Origin: Apis mellifera
Taxonomy: Eukaryota > Arthropoda > Insecta > Hymenoptera > Apidae
Direction of reading: 5' to 3'
Length of the DNA: 64,000 bases
Assembly (NCBI RefSeq): GCF_003254395.2
Contig: NC_037639.1
Span: forward strand, 4,258,501 to 4,322,500
Shown here one piece after another: positions 45,878 through 57,574 of this stretch. Position 1 is the stretch's first letter, and each line of letters starts with the position of its first letter. Under the pieces are notes generated by a model, which ran no database searches, was not told where the DNA came from, and worked only from the letters and a program-made list of their open reading frames with translations. Position numbers and translations under genes: made by a program.

Positions 45878-45989
45878 GATATTCCGTGAAATGTCACATC
45901 ATATGTTTCATAAAGATGGATATAAAAGTGAAATGTTACGTAACGAAAAGTCTGTAATGAATGAATTATTTATTTATTCGATAAGATGA
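45878..45989 (+). other. Candidate terminal exon fragment behind a very strong 3' splice site
   Basis: TTTCTTTCTTCTTTTTTTTT leads directly into ACAG ending at 45877. With one leading base, 36 codons are open to TGA at 45987-45989. The peptide (IFREMSHHMFHKDGYKSEML and onward) is mixed and charged, unlike translated AT-rich noise. It is short and unrecognised; it could be the last exon of a gene or a fortuitous acceptor. Confidence 0.18.
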
Positions 45990-47460
45990 GGAGAATGCGT
46001 CGATAATAAGAAGCAATTAAATTTCTTTTTTCTTTTTTTCGCTTAATTAATTTCGAGAAGCGTTTGTCGTAATATAAAATACAATTCGTTAAATTCACAA
46101 TTTGAATTTATATTAACATCATCGAATGGGTTTGTTGAATTTCTAATAATAGAATTTAGAGGGAGAATTAAGCGTCGTTACATAAAAATAATTTACATCG
46201 TTCGTTAAAGAAGCGAAATGTCTACGTACTTGTGCAGTGTTAAGAGCGTATATACGTATAGATATCGGAGAGAACGAGCGGAGATAACAAGTAGCGATTA
46301 AAAGAAAATCTTAATTAGTTGGGTAGTTAAGTAAATACACGGGCAGATAATTAAACGGGCAGATCGGCCGTGAATGGAGAGCCAAGTGGCTGAATAACCG
46401 GGCTGAAATTAACGATACAGGAGGAATTTTTCGAAACAGCGAGATCAAGCATATCTAACGAAAAATGTGTGCAATTTAATCTTTGGTAAATCTTTTCCAG
46501 TTTGTCAAGCTAATGGAAAAAGATTCACCTGGCGAAATTACATTTCCACTTACTTTCATACTTTTTTTAAATTTAAAAAAAGAACATTCTACGCAACTTT
46601 TTCGAATTAAATAATCGAAAAATGATCTTCATCTATTTACATACTGTATGAATAACGTAGATAAACGATATAATGTAAAAAATCAAAAGCTCATAGTTTA
46701 TAAATCTTCTAACCTCATAATTAAATTTAATCAAAGATTTTTCTCCTTCTCAATAAAAAACGATCTCGTACAACAAATTTACAATTCGTCCCTTCGACTA
46801 AGGAAAGGATTTTAAATCAATTTAAACAAAAAAAAAGAAAACTAAATACACAGAAGGAAACGTTTCACCTACGAAAAATCTTTCACAGTAATAATCCCTT
46901 TCTCAGCACATATCACCCTCTCCTTAAGCCCTCCTTAAACGTGACTTTGCCTCGTGAAAAATGGGAGCCTCGAAAAGTGGGAGGAAAAGGTAGCCAGACG
47001 AGCGGAAAACCGGCAATTCCAACACTTTCTCGCGATCGAACACGAGGTACCTCGATTATCAAGCAACTTTTTCCACTCTTCTCCCCGCATGAATGCAATT
47101 TAACCAGCGTAAGCGTTGGACTTTGGCGCCGCAACGACGAAAAGCAACAACCTGCTGCGGCGTGTAAAATGATTTACAAGGGCGGGGAGAGGGGGGAGCG
47201 CGACCATTGGCCGGAAGAGGAACACGGGAGCGTTGCACCTCTCTTCTCGCGCGCACGTAAGACGCGCGTAATATCCACAATGGGAGGAAACGGCGAGGAG
47301 CAAATTAGCGAGGAAGCTCCCGCGCCCACGGTTAATTAATGCGGCAGGAGGCCTCGTTAATCGAGGAGGAGGGGAGGGGCCTTGCCATTGTGTTTCGTGG
47401 CCGAGAGATTTTTCAACCCCCTCGTTTCACACGCTCGTCGCAACGCACGAGGAAAATTTT
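45990..47460. other. AT-rich DNA grading into a GC-rich island
   Basis: 45.99-46.9 kb is AT-rich with no gene. 46930-47450 is GC- and CpG-rich. Frames stay open on both strands there (plus 46941-47339, 132 codons; minus 47059-47303), as expected when GC content lowers stop-codon frequency. No domain is recognised. It could be a regulatory island. Confidence 0.45.
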
Positions 47461-47463
47461 GAG

Positions 47464-48340
47464 TCTGGAATATTCAAGGAATATGTTCAAGGATTCGTTG
47501 GTGTTGAAGGTTTTATTATCTCCATTTTGTTATTTAATGATCTTGTCAATGGAACTGGATATCTTTTAAGAAATTTTGTGTAATCTTTCAACCAACTTGT
47601 TCCTGGAATATTGTGTTCAAGGATTCGTTGGATTCATTTTATTATTCGCAGAATGATTATCAATAGAACTGGATATCTTTTTAAGATCTTTTAATCCAAT
47701 TGTTCTTGGAATATTGTGTTCAAGAATTCGTTGATGAAGGTTTTATTATCTCCATTTTGTTATTCGTAGGATCATTGTCAATAGATATCTTTTAAGAAAT
47801 TTTGTATAATCATAGAGGGACGATGATTTTTTGATTCATTGGTGAAGGTTTTATTATCTCCATTCTGTTATTTGTAGGATGATTGTCAATGGATATCTTT
47901 CAAGAAATTTTGTGTAATCGTAGAGGGACGATGATCTTTCAACCAACTTGTTCCTGGAATATTGTGTTCAAGAATTCGTTGGTGAAGGTTTTATTATCTC
48001 CATTTTGTTATTCGATGATTGTCAATGGATATCTTTTAAATTTTGTGTAAAATTGTGTAGAGAGTATCGAGGGACGATGATCTTTCAACTCACTTGTTCC
48101 TGGAATATTGTGTTCAAGGATTCATTGAATTCATTTATTTGCAGAATGATTATCAATAGAACTGGATATCTTTTAGAAATTTTGTGTAATCATAGAGGGA
48201 CGATGATCTTTTGATTCGTTGGTGAAGATTTTATTATCTCCATTTTGTTATTCGCAGGATTGTTAGGAAATTTTTTAAGAAATTTTGTGTAATCGTAGAG
48301 AGTATCAAGGGATGATCTTTCAACCCACTTGTTCCACACG
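47464..48340 (+). repeat. Tandem repeat, about 7 irregular copies of 100-146 bp
   Basis: TTCAAGGATTCGTTGG-like words occur near 47487, 47609, 47718, 47836, 47966, 48112 and 48213. Each is followed by TTTTATTATCTCCATTTTGT, GATTGTCAATGGATATCTTT, TTTTGTGTAAT, AGAGGGACGATGATCTTTCA and CTTGTTCCTGGAATATTGTG elements. Copies lose or gain individual elements, so the array looks like modules reshuffled by unequal exchange. Confidence 0.88.
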
Positions 48341-48500
48341 AGTCATTAAATAAGAGTTGAGGAAAATTTTGAGGTACGTCTGGAATATCCTGTGGTTTTG
48401 GTATAATCTCCATTTCGTTATTCGCAGGGGGATTATGAGAGACGATTATTCCCAGTCGAAGAATCGAGGTTGTTTTAAGAAAGATTGGAAGATTTTTCAA
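48341..48500 (+). repeat. Degenerate right edge of the 47.5-48.3 kb array
   Basis: GAGGAAAATTTTGAG followed by a TCTGGAATAT word recurs here and at 47450-47474. The two array edges therefore share the sequence that probably flanked the founding unit. Another CCATTTCGTTATTCGCAGG element is present. Confidence 0.6.
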
Positions 48501-50180
48501 CCCCTCATCGTTTAAGGAATTTTATAGGATTCGAAGAAAGTGATAATTTTTAAAGGAGTATAAAATAACAAATACAATGAATCTTCATTTTATATCCAAA
48601 GTGATATTGCTTGTTGAGTGAAAAGAATTGAAACGATTCTGTGATTCGAGTCTTTATAACTCATTATACTTTAATTTATAATATTTTTACCTTCACAACT
48701 GTGTTCATTAAATTGGAAATGATTAATTTTTCCTTTATATAAACAGAGTTTATTCGTGCAAATGCAACTAATATTTTGCAAAAGTACAAAGAGAGCTACA
48801 AAGGGAAAAATTAAACAGTATTTCATCGACAAAATTGTCCTTTTTGATTTGTATAACTTATTAGTTCCATTGACTCGGTGATAATATTAATATTACGTAT
48901 TTGCATAACACTGAGTTTGTTTTTTCGAAAATTCATTCGTTCAATTTTCAACAAACTCACAAAGAATACCCAAACGATGTGGGAAAATAATTTTAATTTC
49001 GACAAACATTTCATTGTTCAATTTTCAATCGACGAGGAAGTGCGTTAACCACTTTATTCCTCTTTCCTTCCAATCCACTTCGCAACGTAAGTTGACTTTT
49101 AGCATTAACATTCGCTGGTCCTTTCACGAAGTTTCGTGCACTTGCAAATATCGCCACGCTTTCTGCTACTTCGAGCAACAGACATTATACCAACGACAAT
49201 CTCTTTTACACGTTACATTTGTAGAGTTAATTAAAATTTTCTTTTTTATCTTTCATCGAGATAACAACATCGCAACGTTGATATTTTAATTATATCGAAT
49301 TTCTTAATTCTTCTTCTGCTTTCTCGTTGTTTACAATTACATTAAAAATCTATTAAAAACGCGTTATAAAAACCAACGTATTGAAGAAAAGGTATTTTTA
49401 ATCTCATTTTCCCTTCGCGCGAATCAATCATGGTGAAAATAATTGGCACGATCCTTTCAGAAACCGCGCACAAACTGGGAGGAAATTTTCAAGCGATCAA
49501 TTGTCACCGTGCTTTCGACTCCCGAGCCGGATGGATCGGATTGAGCATTCGAGCATGGCCAGTCACGGATCGCTGTAGAGGAGGAAAACAAGCGTCCTCG
49601 ATTCGACGGATTCTTCCGCCACTATCGCAATTTCCGGCTCGACTCGCGGACAGTGTCTCCCAACCACCATTTTCCTTTTCCTCCCTCCCTCCCCCATTTA
49701 TTTCCTTGAAGATTTTATATATTCAATAAATAATTCTAATTTACGTAGCAACAAATTTCGAATTTTGTCTCCGAAAATATACGAATCTTTAAATTCGAAA
49801 AGATATAAATTATCGAGTAAAATTTTTACATAACAAACTCGTTTAATTTAAAGAATCTATGAACACAAATGTGAAATATAAAAGGAGATAAAATTCATGG
49901 TAACGGGAATATATATATATTTTTTTTTTAATTGCCTCGAAAATATTCGTGCAACTCGAGGAAGGCGACAGGGACAAGATAAAAGACGGGGCGCACATTC
50001 GTCGAACCGCGTTACGTTGCGCGCCGCGACAAATGCAACGCAAATTGTGGTGCATTAGTGTAAATGAATGCGGACGAGTTGGCGGTATGCAAAGCGGGGC
50101 GTCTACGTGCACGAAGCGGGCAGCCGCGCTAATATTAAATTGCATTCGGTGGGTACGCACATCCCGGACGACGAGGACGA
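48501..50180. other. AT-rich then GC-richer unique DNA, no supported gene
   Basis: 48.5-49.4 kb is AT-rich. 49430-49729 has a 99-codon plus frame of mixed composition, unrecognised. 49960-50215 is GC-richer and CpG-containing, ending in a (GAG)n tract. Confidence 0.45.
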
Positions 50181-50181
50181 C

Positions 50182-50203
50182 GAGGAGGAGGAGGAGGAGG
50201 AGG
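50182..50203. repeat. (GAG)7 microsatellite
   Basis: A perfect GAG trinucleotide tract after an imperfect GACGAG lead-in. Frames crossing it on the minus strand encode Leu or Pro runs and are not supported as genes. Confidence 0.92.
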
Positions 50204-51640
50204 ATACGTCGCGAGTGAAAAGGTGAAAGAAAAAGCGCGCGAGCGGCTGGGAAGAGGAACGAGTTGTGAACGAGTTGTTTGTCTCGTTTCCGCATTGGCG
50301 CCATTAACAACCCTTCTCTCTTTTCCATCACTCGATTCTACTATTTCGTTCGTGAAACGAATTATATAGTGAAATCGATTTCGATCTTTCTTAGAGCGTG
50401 TGTTAAGTAGATTTATCGATATTAAATAATTTTCCATTAATTCCTTAAAGATGATTGAATAGTTTTGAAATATCTGAAATATGATGAAAGAAGAGCAACG
50501 AATGTTGGAATAAAAAAAAGGATGTATAGAAAATTATAAGGTAATTTAAATGAGAAAGAACGAATGTTCTACTCGTGTTTAACCGTTTTCCATCTCTCTA
50601 ATTATCAAAATAATAATTTACATAATACCAAAATCATACTTTGTTCCTGCCCGTCTCAACTTCATATCCCATTCTCTTTAATTGTCAAAAATAATTTCTG
50701 TGAAACCAAAATTATAACACACTTTCGCAATCGTATCAACGCTTCGTTAGTATTCTCAACAAGATTTTAAAAATTGGTGAAAATTTCGATAAATGCGTTT
50801 CGATAGATGGAAAAAAAGAAAAGAGGAAGAAAATCGTTGTAGAAAATTCTCCCAACATTCTTCCTATTCTCGTATTTTCAAGATAAATCGATCTATCGCA
50901 TATTTGTCGCTTCCAAGCCATTTGTTTTTCTGCTATTCGCGTCCAGTAATTAGCCCCGTTGACGTAACACCAACGTCCATTACCCACTGTTCTTTAGGCA
51001 TTGTTGCCTCGTTATCCCGATTAGAATCGTTAACGCGAACCACCGCTCTTCCTGCACGCGAAACATTCTTTAACGAGGGGCCCCGTCTCGATTCCAATCC
51101 AACCGTGGATACGCCAAGTTTAACTTTGCGTTCCACTTAATTTCTCCCTCTCTTTCTCCTGCGCCTTCCCGCCCAAAAACACTTTTTTCTCGGGGACGAG
51201 TTTGAATCTCGCGCTCTTTCTCCTTTCGGGGATAACTCGGTCGATAAAGTATCGGAAGAGTCGAATCGGTGAAACGTTGATCGAAAAAGAGGGGGGAATA
51301 ATCGTTTTCGAAGAATTTCTATCTTGGGGGGAAAATTAAAGCACGAAAATGGTTGAAACAGTCGATCGGAACGCGTTTCAATTTTCTCGCGATTCTCATC
51401 GTTTCCATTTCTCGCACGCCTCGACTGATTATTTCGATACATTAAGCATTTCCTTGGCGTGGCTTGGTGGCTCTTTTTGCCGAATAAGTACGATTTCTTT
51501 TTTCTTTTTTCCCTCCATCGCGATGAAAGCAATGAAATTCGGATTGGATGAGCGTTATTTGTATCGTGGAATTATTGAAATAGGATTTCGATGCGATTAC
51601 GGATTAAATATTTGTTTAAATATACGATGAAAACGTTATC
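50204..51640. other. Unique DNA with a balanced island at 50.93-51.17 kb
   Basis: The island is open on both strands. The minus frame 50933-51136 (ending PKEQWVMDVGVTSTGLITGR) looks protein-like but has no identified family or splice sites. The rest is AT-rich with G-rich words near 51290-51335. Confidence 0.35.
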
Positions 51641-51642
51641 AG

Positions 51643-51643
<1 letters not shown>

Positions 51644-51673
<30 letters not shown>

Positions 51674-51688
51674 GTTATTGTTATTATT
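51644..51688. repeat. (ATT)n microsatellite, about 45 bp
   Basis: Around eleven ATT repeats then ATTGTT variants. Confidence 0.95.
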
Positions 51689-51689
51689 C

Positions 51690-53231
51690 ATATTATCGCA
51701 TTATGCTTGCACGTTGTATCCAAGTATTATAGTATTAAATGTGGATAACGTGATAAATATTACGTAATGACAATAATGCAATGTGATGATTTTCAAACTT
51801 TTTTTCCATTTTCTTTTAGAAAAAAAAAGTGAACTTTCTCTCATAACTTTCTGTCGAAATTGGAATAAGATTATAAAAATTTAAATTTGTAAGTAATATA
51901 AAGAAACTCAGGCTCGAAATATTTATAATTATAAATAATCATAAATAACATAGTAATCCTTTAATATAGATCCAACGATCAACGAATTAATCGCAACTTC
52001 TCTTCCCAAAGACGTGAACAAAAAGAAGAAGAAAAGATTCAATTCAAACTATATAAAAACACCTCTGCAAATCCTCCCCATTCAAAACTTGCACTTGGAT
52101 AAAATTAGAAGCATGAAATTATACTCAAGATTTATCTCACACCCGTTGAGAAACGCTCAAAGGGAATTCTCTCGAAAAAGCGAACTCTCGTCTGGAAGAG
52201 AGAGAGAGAGAGAGGAAAAAAAGGAAAAAAATCTCGCATCCCACACTTTCAACTCGCGCGAGAAATCATCCTGGCGATCGCGCCACGAGCAAAAGGGAGC
52301 ATGCTTGTTATTAAAACCTTTCCTATTCCCCGATGAACAATATCCATGCGCGTCGATGGCGACCTTCGCCCATCCCTCCACTATTAACCTTTCTTATCTA
52401 AATAGTTACGGAGCTCGTTTCGGCTCCGTTTCCAACGCGTGTCTCGCGTTTTTCGCGCCTCCGATCGGGAACCTACAAATAGATGTTGCTATATATAACC
52501 CTTTAAGATTAGTTGTCTGAACATAGATGCAAGTGTGAAAGGCAGTTCTTTCCTTAACAATTTTAGGTATGAATAATTGTACTGAATTTTGAATTAGATC
52601 CAAGTTGAAAATATTTAATAATACGTGGAATTAATTTAACTTAATTTGTAGAGACAGAAGAGAGAAGAATAAGCTTTTTCTCAAGCTTATTTGCAAATAA
52701 AATAAAAGTTTGCAAAAATTGTACAGAGAGATTTATTACAAGAAGATAAAAAATATTATTAAAAAAAAGAAAAATAAATACGCACTCGTTACCACTCCAT
52801 TTATCATTCACTCTCGATTAAAAAGAGAATCGCAACTCTTGACGCGACTCGTGGTTAAGCCATGTCCAGAAGAAACCCTCTAAAATCCAAAACAGGCCGG
52901 GATTAACGCGCCAAAAAGCCCGGTTATTTCATACATAAACCACACGTTCATCCGGCGAGAGCCGCTCTCCTACAATTTCGCCCGTCCCCCCCTCTCTTCT
53001 CCCTTATTATTCCATTTCATTCCATCTGTCGAGTAGCCAGCCAGCCTCTACCTACCCCCTCCTCCTCGTATATATATATATCCGCGTAAGTAAGAAGTTT
53101 CCACGCGTATAAAGCGACGATAGTATAAATACAAGGGGGTCGTAAAGTCGATGCCGAGGAAAGTGATGCGGCGAAACGCCTCTCCATCCGAATCGTAAAG
53201 TTTCCCGCTGACTTGCAACCGAACAGGAAGG

Positions 53232-53240
<9 letters not shown>
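51690..53240. other. Unique DNA, no supported gene
   Basis: The 168-codon plus frame at 52014-52520 crosses a (GA)n/A-rich tract at 52198-52229 and is rich in Lys, Ser and Arg, with no domain. TA and CATA words occur near 53070-53082. Confidence 0.45.

Positions 53241-53262
<22 letters not shown>
53241..53262. repeat. (TA)11 microsatellite
   Basis: A perfect TA tract preceded by CATACATA, just upstream of a MITE-like element. Confidence 0.92.
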
Positions 53263-53300
53263 AGAGAGAATGGAGCAAGCGAATTCTGGGAAACATATTC

Positions 53301-53456
53301 TATATACAGGGTGAGTCGAAATTCAAACGAAGAAAATGAAAAATCACGATTCGAATAACGAGATATATAGATAAATATAGAACAAAATTTTGATAATTTT
53401 TAAATCCACAGAATCTTTTCGATTTGTATCGTGTATTTTATGAGTCACCCTATATA
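53301..53456. mobile_element. MITE-like element, 156 bp, AGGGTGA terminal inverted repeats
   Basis: The left end TATATACAGGGTGAGTC is answered at the right by GAGTCACCCTATATATA (reverse complement TATATATAGGGTGACTC), an inverted repeat of about 17 bp with two mismatches. TA-rich flanks fit insertion at TA. The 120-bp interior is AT-rich with no coding capacity, so it would be non-autonomous. A Tc1/mariner-type origin is inference. Confidence 0.6.
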
Positions 53457-53459
53457 TAT

Positions 53460-54370
53460 GCAGGTTTAATCGTGCGCATAAATCGAGAGTACGCGCGGAG
53501 AAAGGTGGAATACGTGGGCTACTGACTGTCGGCAATAATTCTAATAGCCGGAAGCTTTAGACGCGGGCGAAATGGGAGTCGGAAGTCGGAAGTCCGCGTT
53601 GCAAGTCGTCAGATATTATTCCGGCGATGACGGAATTCTCACGGGTTCTTTCACGCGAGCGAAAGAAAAAGAGGAGGAGGATGAGGAGGAGGAAGAATTC
53701 TGTTTCTTTTTCGAAATTTAATCCGTTAATCCGGAGCCTGTGTTTTCCTCTCGCGAAAATTCTCTCTCCGCTTCGAGGAGAAAACGGGGGAAAGCTGAAG
53801 AGGAAGGAAAATATACCGATTGCTCCCCGGTCGAATCGTATACACTGGAAACAAGCGGAGGAGGGAAAGTTTCGAGAAATTTATTCATTATTTTTCGTTT
53901 CTTTGCGAATGCTTCGCGGGGAAAAAATATATCAAAAGGAGTCTGTGTCGAGGCTTTCGCCGAGGAAAAAGAAATATAGAAATATAATAATAACTAGATA
54001 GTTTTTTTTGATGTTTCAATCGTTAACCTATTTCACTTCACAGTGTGTATTTAATTGTAGAAGAGGAATATCATTTTTGAAATGTGCAACAAGGCGATAA
54101 TTAATGAGTTTTAAGATTGTAAGTTATAGAATATCTCTCTGACGTTTAATATTTTTTTTTTTTTAGATGGGCACGCGTTTGTAAATCACACTCTACGAGT
54201 GTATATAAGAAAACACTTGGCCGCGGGATGAGAGGCGAGAGAAAAATACACAAACACGCACGGCTTTCGTTTCGACTGGAGAATCGTACGCTAAGAAGCC
54301 TTATAAAACAGTTAAGAACGTATACTGAAACGCGGTGAATGGTTGGCTCGCTGTTTACCTTAAAGTAACG
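53460..54370. other. Unique DNA with CpG and purine-rich parts
   Basis: 53540-53640 is CpG-containing. 53655-53690 is a purine-rich (GAG)n-like stretch. The plus frame 53627-54001 (124 codons) is Arg/Lys/Glu-rich owing to that composition. No gene is supported. Confidence 0.45.
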
Positions 54371-54375
54371 CTTAC

Positions 54376-54417
54376 ACGCCTCTGAAACGATAAACTTTAC
54401 AGATGTTTCAGAGGCGT
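54376..54417. repeat. Perfect 13-bp inverted repeat with 16-base loop
   Basis: ACGCCTCTGAAAC at 54376-54388 and GTTTCAGAGGCGT at 54405-54417 match without error. The GC-containing stem is unlikely by chance at this spacing. It could be a structured RNA element, a dimeric protein-binding site, or a young local inversion. Confidence 0.85.
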
Positions 54418-54419
54418 TC

Positions 54420-55480
54420 CCTTTGCGCCCTTCACGGGGGAAACGACTGGTGAAAAAAAAAAAGAAAATGCGCCCTCTTAAACAACTTTTCTTTTTAACC
54501 ACTCTATATTCAGCGTTTTTGGCTTCTGGTATCACGAAATGAAACGTGGATAGGAAAGAACGATGACGTTTCTAATAAGAGAGTTATGGAAGGATTCGAC
54601 GATTCTTCTCGACGAATAATATGTTGCATTCGTAACTATTAAGATGTAACGAGAGATGATTAACGCTGATCATCATCGAGCAGAGTTTTGCAAAAATTAG
54701 ACAGAGAAAAATTTAATTAATTAATCTTAATCTTCCCTGGTCTAATATCATGGGAAATATTTGGAAGAATTATGAGAAGTTTGAAATCTTGTCTGATGTG
54801 AAACTTTTTTCGTTGAATCGAATAATTAACCGATTATTCCAACTGATATATATATATATTTTTAAATGGCATTAAGAAAGCACCGTTCTCTCCAACCGTT
54901 TCACACATTCATCCCTGCTAAAAATATATAACCGCTGCAATAAAGTTCCACGACTTTGTAAAATAGAGCACACTTTAATCGGGGCAAATTCATTCTGACC
55001 TCATCGCACAAAGGAATTAATCGCGATAGCTCGTGAGAGGTAATTAAGCGTGAGCAACACAGCGCGCGCGCACACGCCTTCGATCAATCGATCAAAACGA
55101 TTAGCATCGTTTCGCATTATTATCATATCTCGAGATCTTCGAGAACTATCTAATTAATTTGGAAAAAGCTTCTTCCTCCCATTATAATATTCTTCTTCGT
55201 AGGTAAAGTGGAAAATTGACAGGAGGACGAGAGGAATTGTAATGGATACGGAAAAGATCGGGAGAGAAAAGCCACTTGATAACAATTTCGATCGGGGTGC
55301 GTATCGTCGAAGCACGGAAACGAGTGCACTCGAGATTGAGAGGTGAAAAGCTACGTGTGTATCTGGCGTCGAGTCTTACACGCTCGAGAGTCGTCCTGCC
55401 TCGCGCCTCTTTTCAACCAACGCTTATGTACGCGCGCTTAAAGAAGCGCGAGTGCCTGCTACGCTCCCCTATTCCAACTC
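54420..55480. other. AT-rich unique DNA, no gene seen
   Basis: Short TA runs at 54846-54859 and an alternating GC/CA word (GCGCGCGCGCACAC) at 55062-55075. 55300-55450 is GC-richer with a 91-codon plus frame that ends in Ser encoded by the TTC repeat. Confidence 0.5.
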
Positions 55481-55485
55481 CTTCT

Positions 55486-55536
55486 TCTTTTTCCTCTTTT
55501 TCTCCTTCTTCTTCTTCTTCTTCTTCTTCATCTTCT
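55486..55536. repeat. (TTC)n polypyrimidine tract
   Basis: About nine TTC repeats inside a 50-base pyrimidine run, interrupted by one A. Confidence 0.88.
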
Positions 55537-55628
55537 TTTCGCGTACTTTAAGGCGTCGACTCTCACGAGCTGCTGCAGCACGCTGCTCGGGCTCTACTTA
55601 TAATTACCATCCTACGTTGGAGACGCTG

Positions 55629-55850
55629 TATAGGGTGTTCGAAGTAGTTGGGGAATTTAGATGATTTCGAAGAGATAAAATAAAATGAAAATGAGAAAAA
55701 TTGAAGTTGAATCGAGACTTTTATATGTATTCTTTCGATTGAAAATTTTTGTGGATTTTATTAGTTTTTATAAGAAAGGATTGGTGGAGGGTTTATAAAC
55801 GATTGTTATTATTTCAGATGTGTTATTATTCCGTCTGGACACCCTATATA
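55629..55850. mobile_element. MITE-like element, about 220 bp, TATAGGGTGTxC ends
   Basis: The left end TATAGGGTGTTCGAAG is answered at the right by GGACACCCTATATA (reverse complement TATATAGGGTGTCC), giving about 12 bp of terminal inverted repeat. The interior is AT-rich and non-coding. The terminus is close to that of 53301-53456 and of the lone motifs at 317, 32211 and 38045, so these probably belong to one family or related families. Confidence 0.5.
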
Positions 55851-55854
55851 TGAA

Positions 55855-57570
55855 ACCTGAATGGAACGAGCTTAGGCACTAGAAGGTGCAACAACAATCT
55901 TCCTCTTGATAAAATCCTGACGATAAATTAATCGAAGAAGCTGTCGAGTTTTTTCCCACATCTAAGAGAGAATCTTTTCCAACTTGTCTTCGGGATAACG
56001 ATTTAATACCGAATACTACTTGATTGAACGTGATTCGGAGAGACTTTGGAGAGGAAATTCTTTTCTTTTTTTATACACGAAACAAATTGCTTCGAGCGTT
56101 TCGAAGCAATTTCTTTTTCGCAGATAGGATTAATTATAAAAAAAAAAAAGTAACGAGGAATTTGTGATATTTTTTTCTCCTCTTTTCCGACAAATTTTGA
56201 AATATCTCGCGGAATATTATGACTTTTTTTTTGCAAAATGTATACGTTTCTTTTTAACGCGAAACGGACAGGATATGACGGGTCGGATTCGACTACGCGT
56301 ATCGTACAATATATGAGTTTGTTGAAAAATATGAAAATAAAACATGTTTTGTTGTTATATTTGAGAAACGGAGAGAGCGTGCGAATAAACAAAGGGCATA
56401 CAACCTCTTTCGGAAAAATGGCCAAAATTTCCAAACATGTTTTATTCCCCGATAAAAATCCACTGTATATGTAATCCTTAAATCCTTAAATCTTATTATT
56501 CCATCTTTGTTTAAAAAACGAGACGCTGAGTTAATTTTCTAAAGAAGAGCCCTCGAAATATCAACTAATTTAATCATTGCATTCCTCTCTCTCTCTTTCT
56601 CTTTTTTTTAACGTTTCTTTCATGCCAGAGTGAATCATAAATATCAACCGACCGTCCATCAATCCGAAAGAGTAATCGGAAACGTCTCTCGCGTTCCATC
56701 ATTCGAGCATCGATATCGGCCATCGTTAATGACACGTGTTCATCCAGCGAAGTTATTTCGAATTTTCGAAGAAAGAAAAATCCTTCGAATTCTAATTATC
56801 ATCAGAGAGATCCACCAGAAATGGAAAGACTCGATAATAATCAATAATCACAATCCGAATAATTGAAAGGAAGATCGAATAATTCGAATATTAAGATTTT
56901 AAGAAAGTCACGAAATATAAATTAATAAAAAAAATTAAATTGATAAGAAATATCAATAAGAATGGGAATAAATCGTAGAAAGAAGACGAAATACAATTTA
57001 AGAATTTCGCGAAATATCAAATTTATGTTGGGAAGAGAGAAACGCATAAAACACGTTCCCCCCAATAAAACTAGAACGAGAAAGAATCTGCCTTGAAACA
57101 AACCTCTCCCTCCACCGAGATTAATTTATGGTTCCACGTAGACGTCTTTCGTTTATTTCAACAACTAACGCGCGCATCTAAATTATTCCGCTCTTTTTTT
57201 CAAATCGTGCCTCGCGTAAAAACAAAAAAAGGAAAAAGAAACAGAAAGAAAGAAAGAAAAGAAGAGAAAACGTTCCATGCACAACTCGTAATAAATAGAA
57301 AAGAGGGATATATAAACCGAACAGGCGACGAATACGCCGGAATTCCGCGCGCTAATTGTAAATTCTTTTATTCCAACACAGCTCGCTCTCCTCCTCGCTA
57401 ATGGAGATACACCTCTGAACACTGGGGGTAAATTGCCTCGCAAAAAGGGCGAGTTTCCACCCTAGGAGAAACTAGCCAGGGCACAGGTTCGTCACGGTGG
57501 CTGATTACACGTCGTTGTCGAGGAGAGTGTATACAGTGCTATATCGTTTTGGAGGCCCATCATTGTCCAT
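55855..57570. other. AT-rich unique DNA, no supported gene
   Basis: The minus frame 56003-56434 (143 codons) is Phe/Ile/Lys-rich, as expected of AT-rich noise. A CT tract lies at 56586-56602 and an (AAAG)n-like purine stretch at 57225-57268. 57320-57540 is more balanced, without a recognisable exon. Confidence 0.5.
56084..56112. repeat. Perfect 12-bp stem-loop (29 bases)
   Basis: AAATTGCTTCGA, loop GCGTT, TCGAAGCAATTT. Pairing extends a few more bases past one mismatch. It is compact enough to form a stable hairpin in RNA. Confidence 0.85.
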
Positions 57571-57574
57571 TAAG

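Noticed and set aside
46941..47339. 132-codon plus-strand ORF in a GC-rich island
   Set aside because: GC-rich DNA has few stops, so all frames are long here; the product is charged low-information sequence.
49843..50331. 162-codon minus-strand ORF
   Set aside because: It crosses the (GAG)n microsatellite and encodes Leu/Val runs there; no domain is visible.
52014..52520. 168-codon plus-strand ORF
   Set aside because: Lys/Ser/Arg/Glu-rich because of A-rich and GA-rich DNA, the minus strand is open as well, and no splice or promoter signal is clear.
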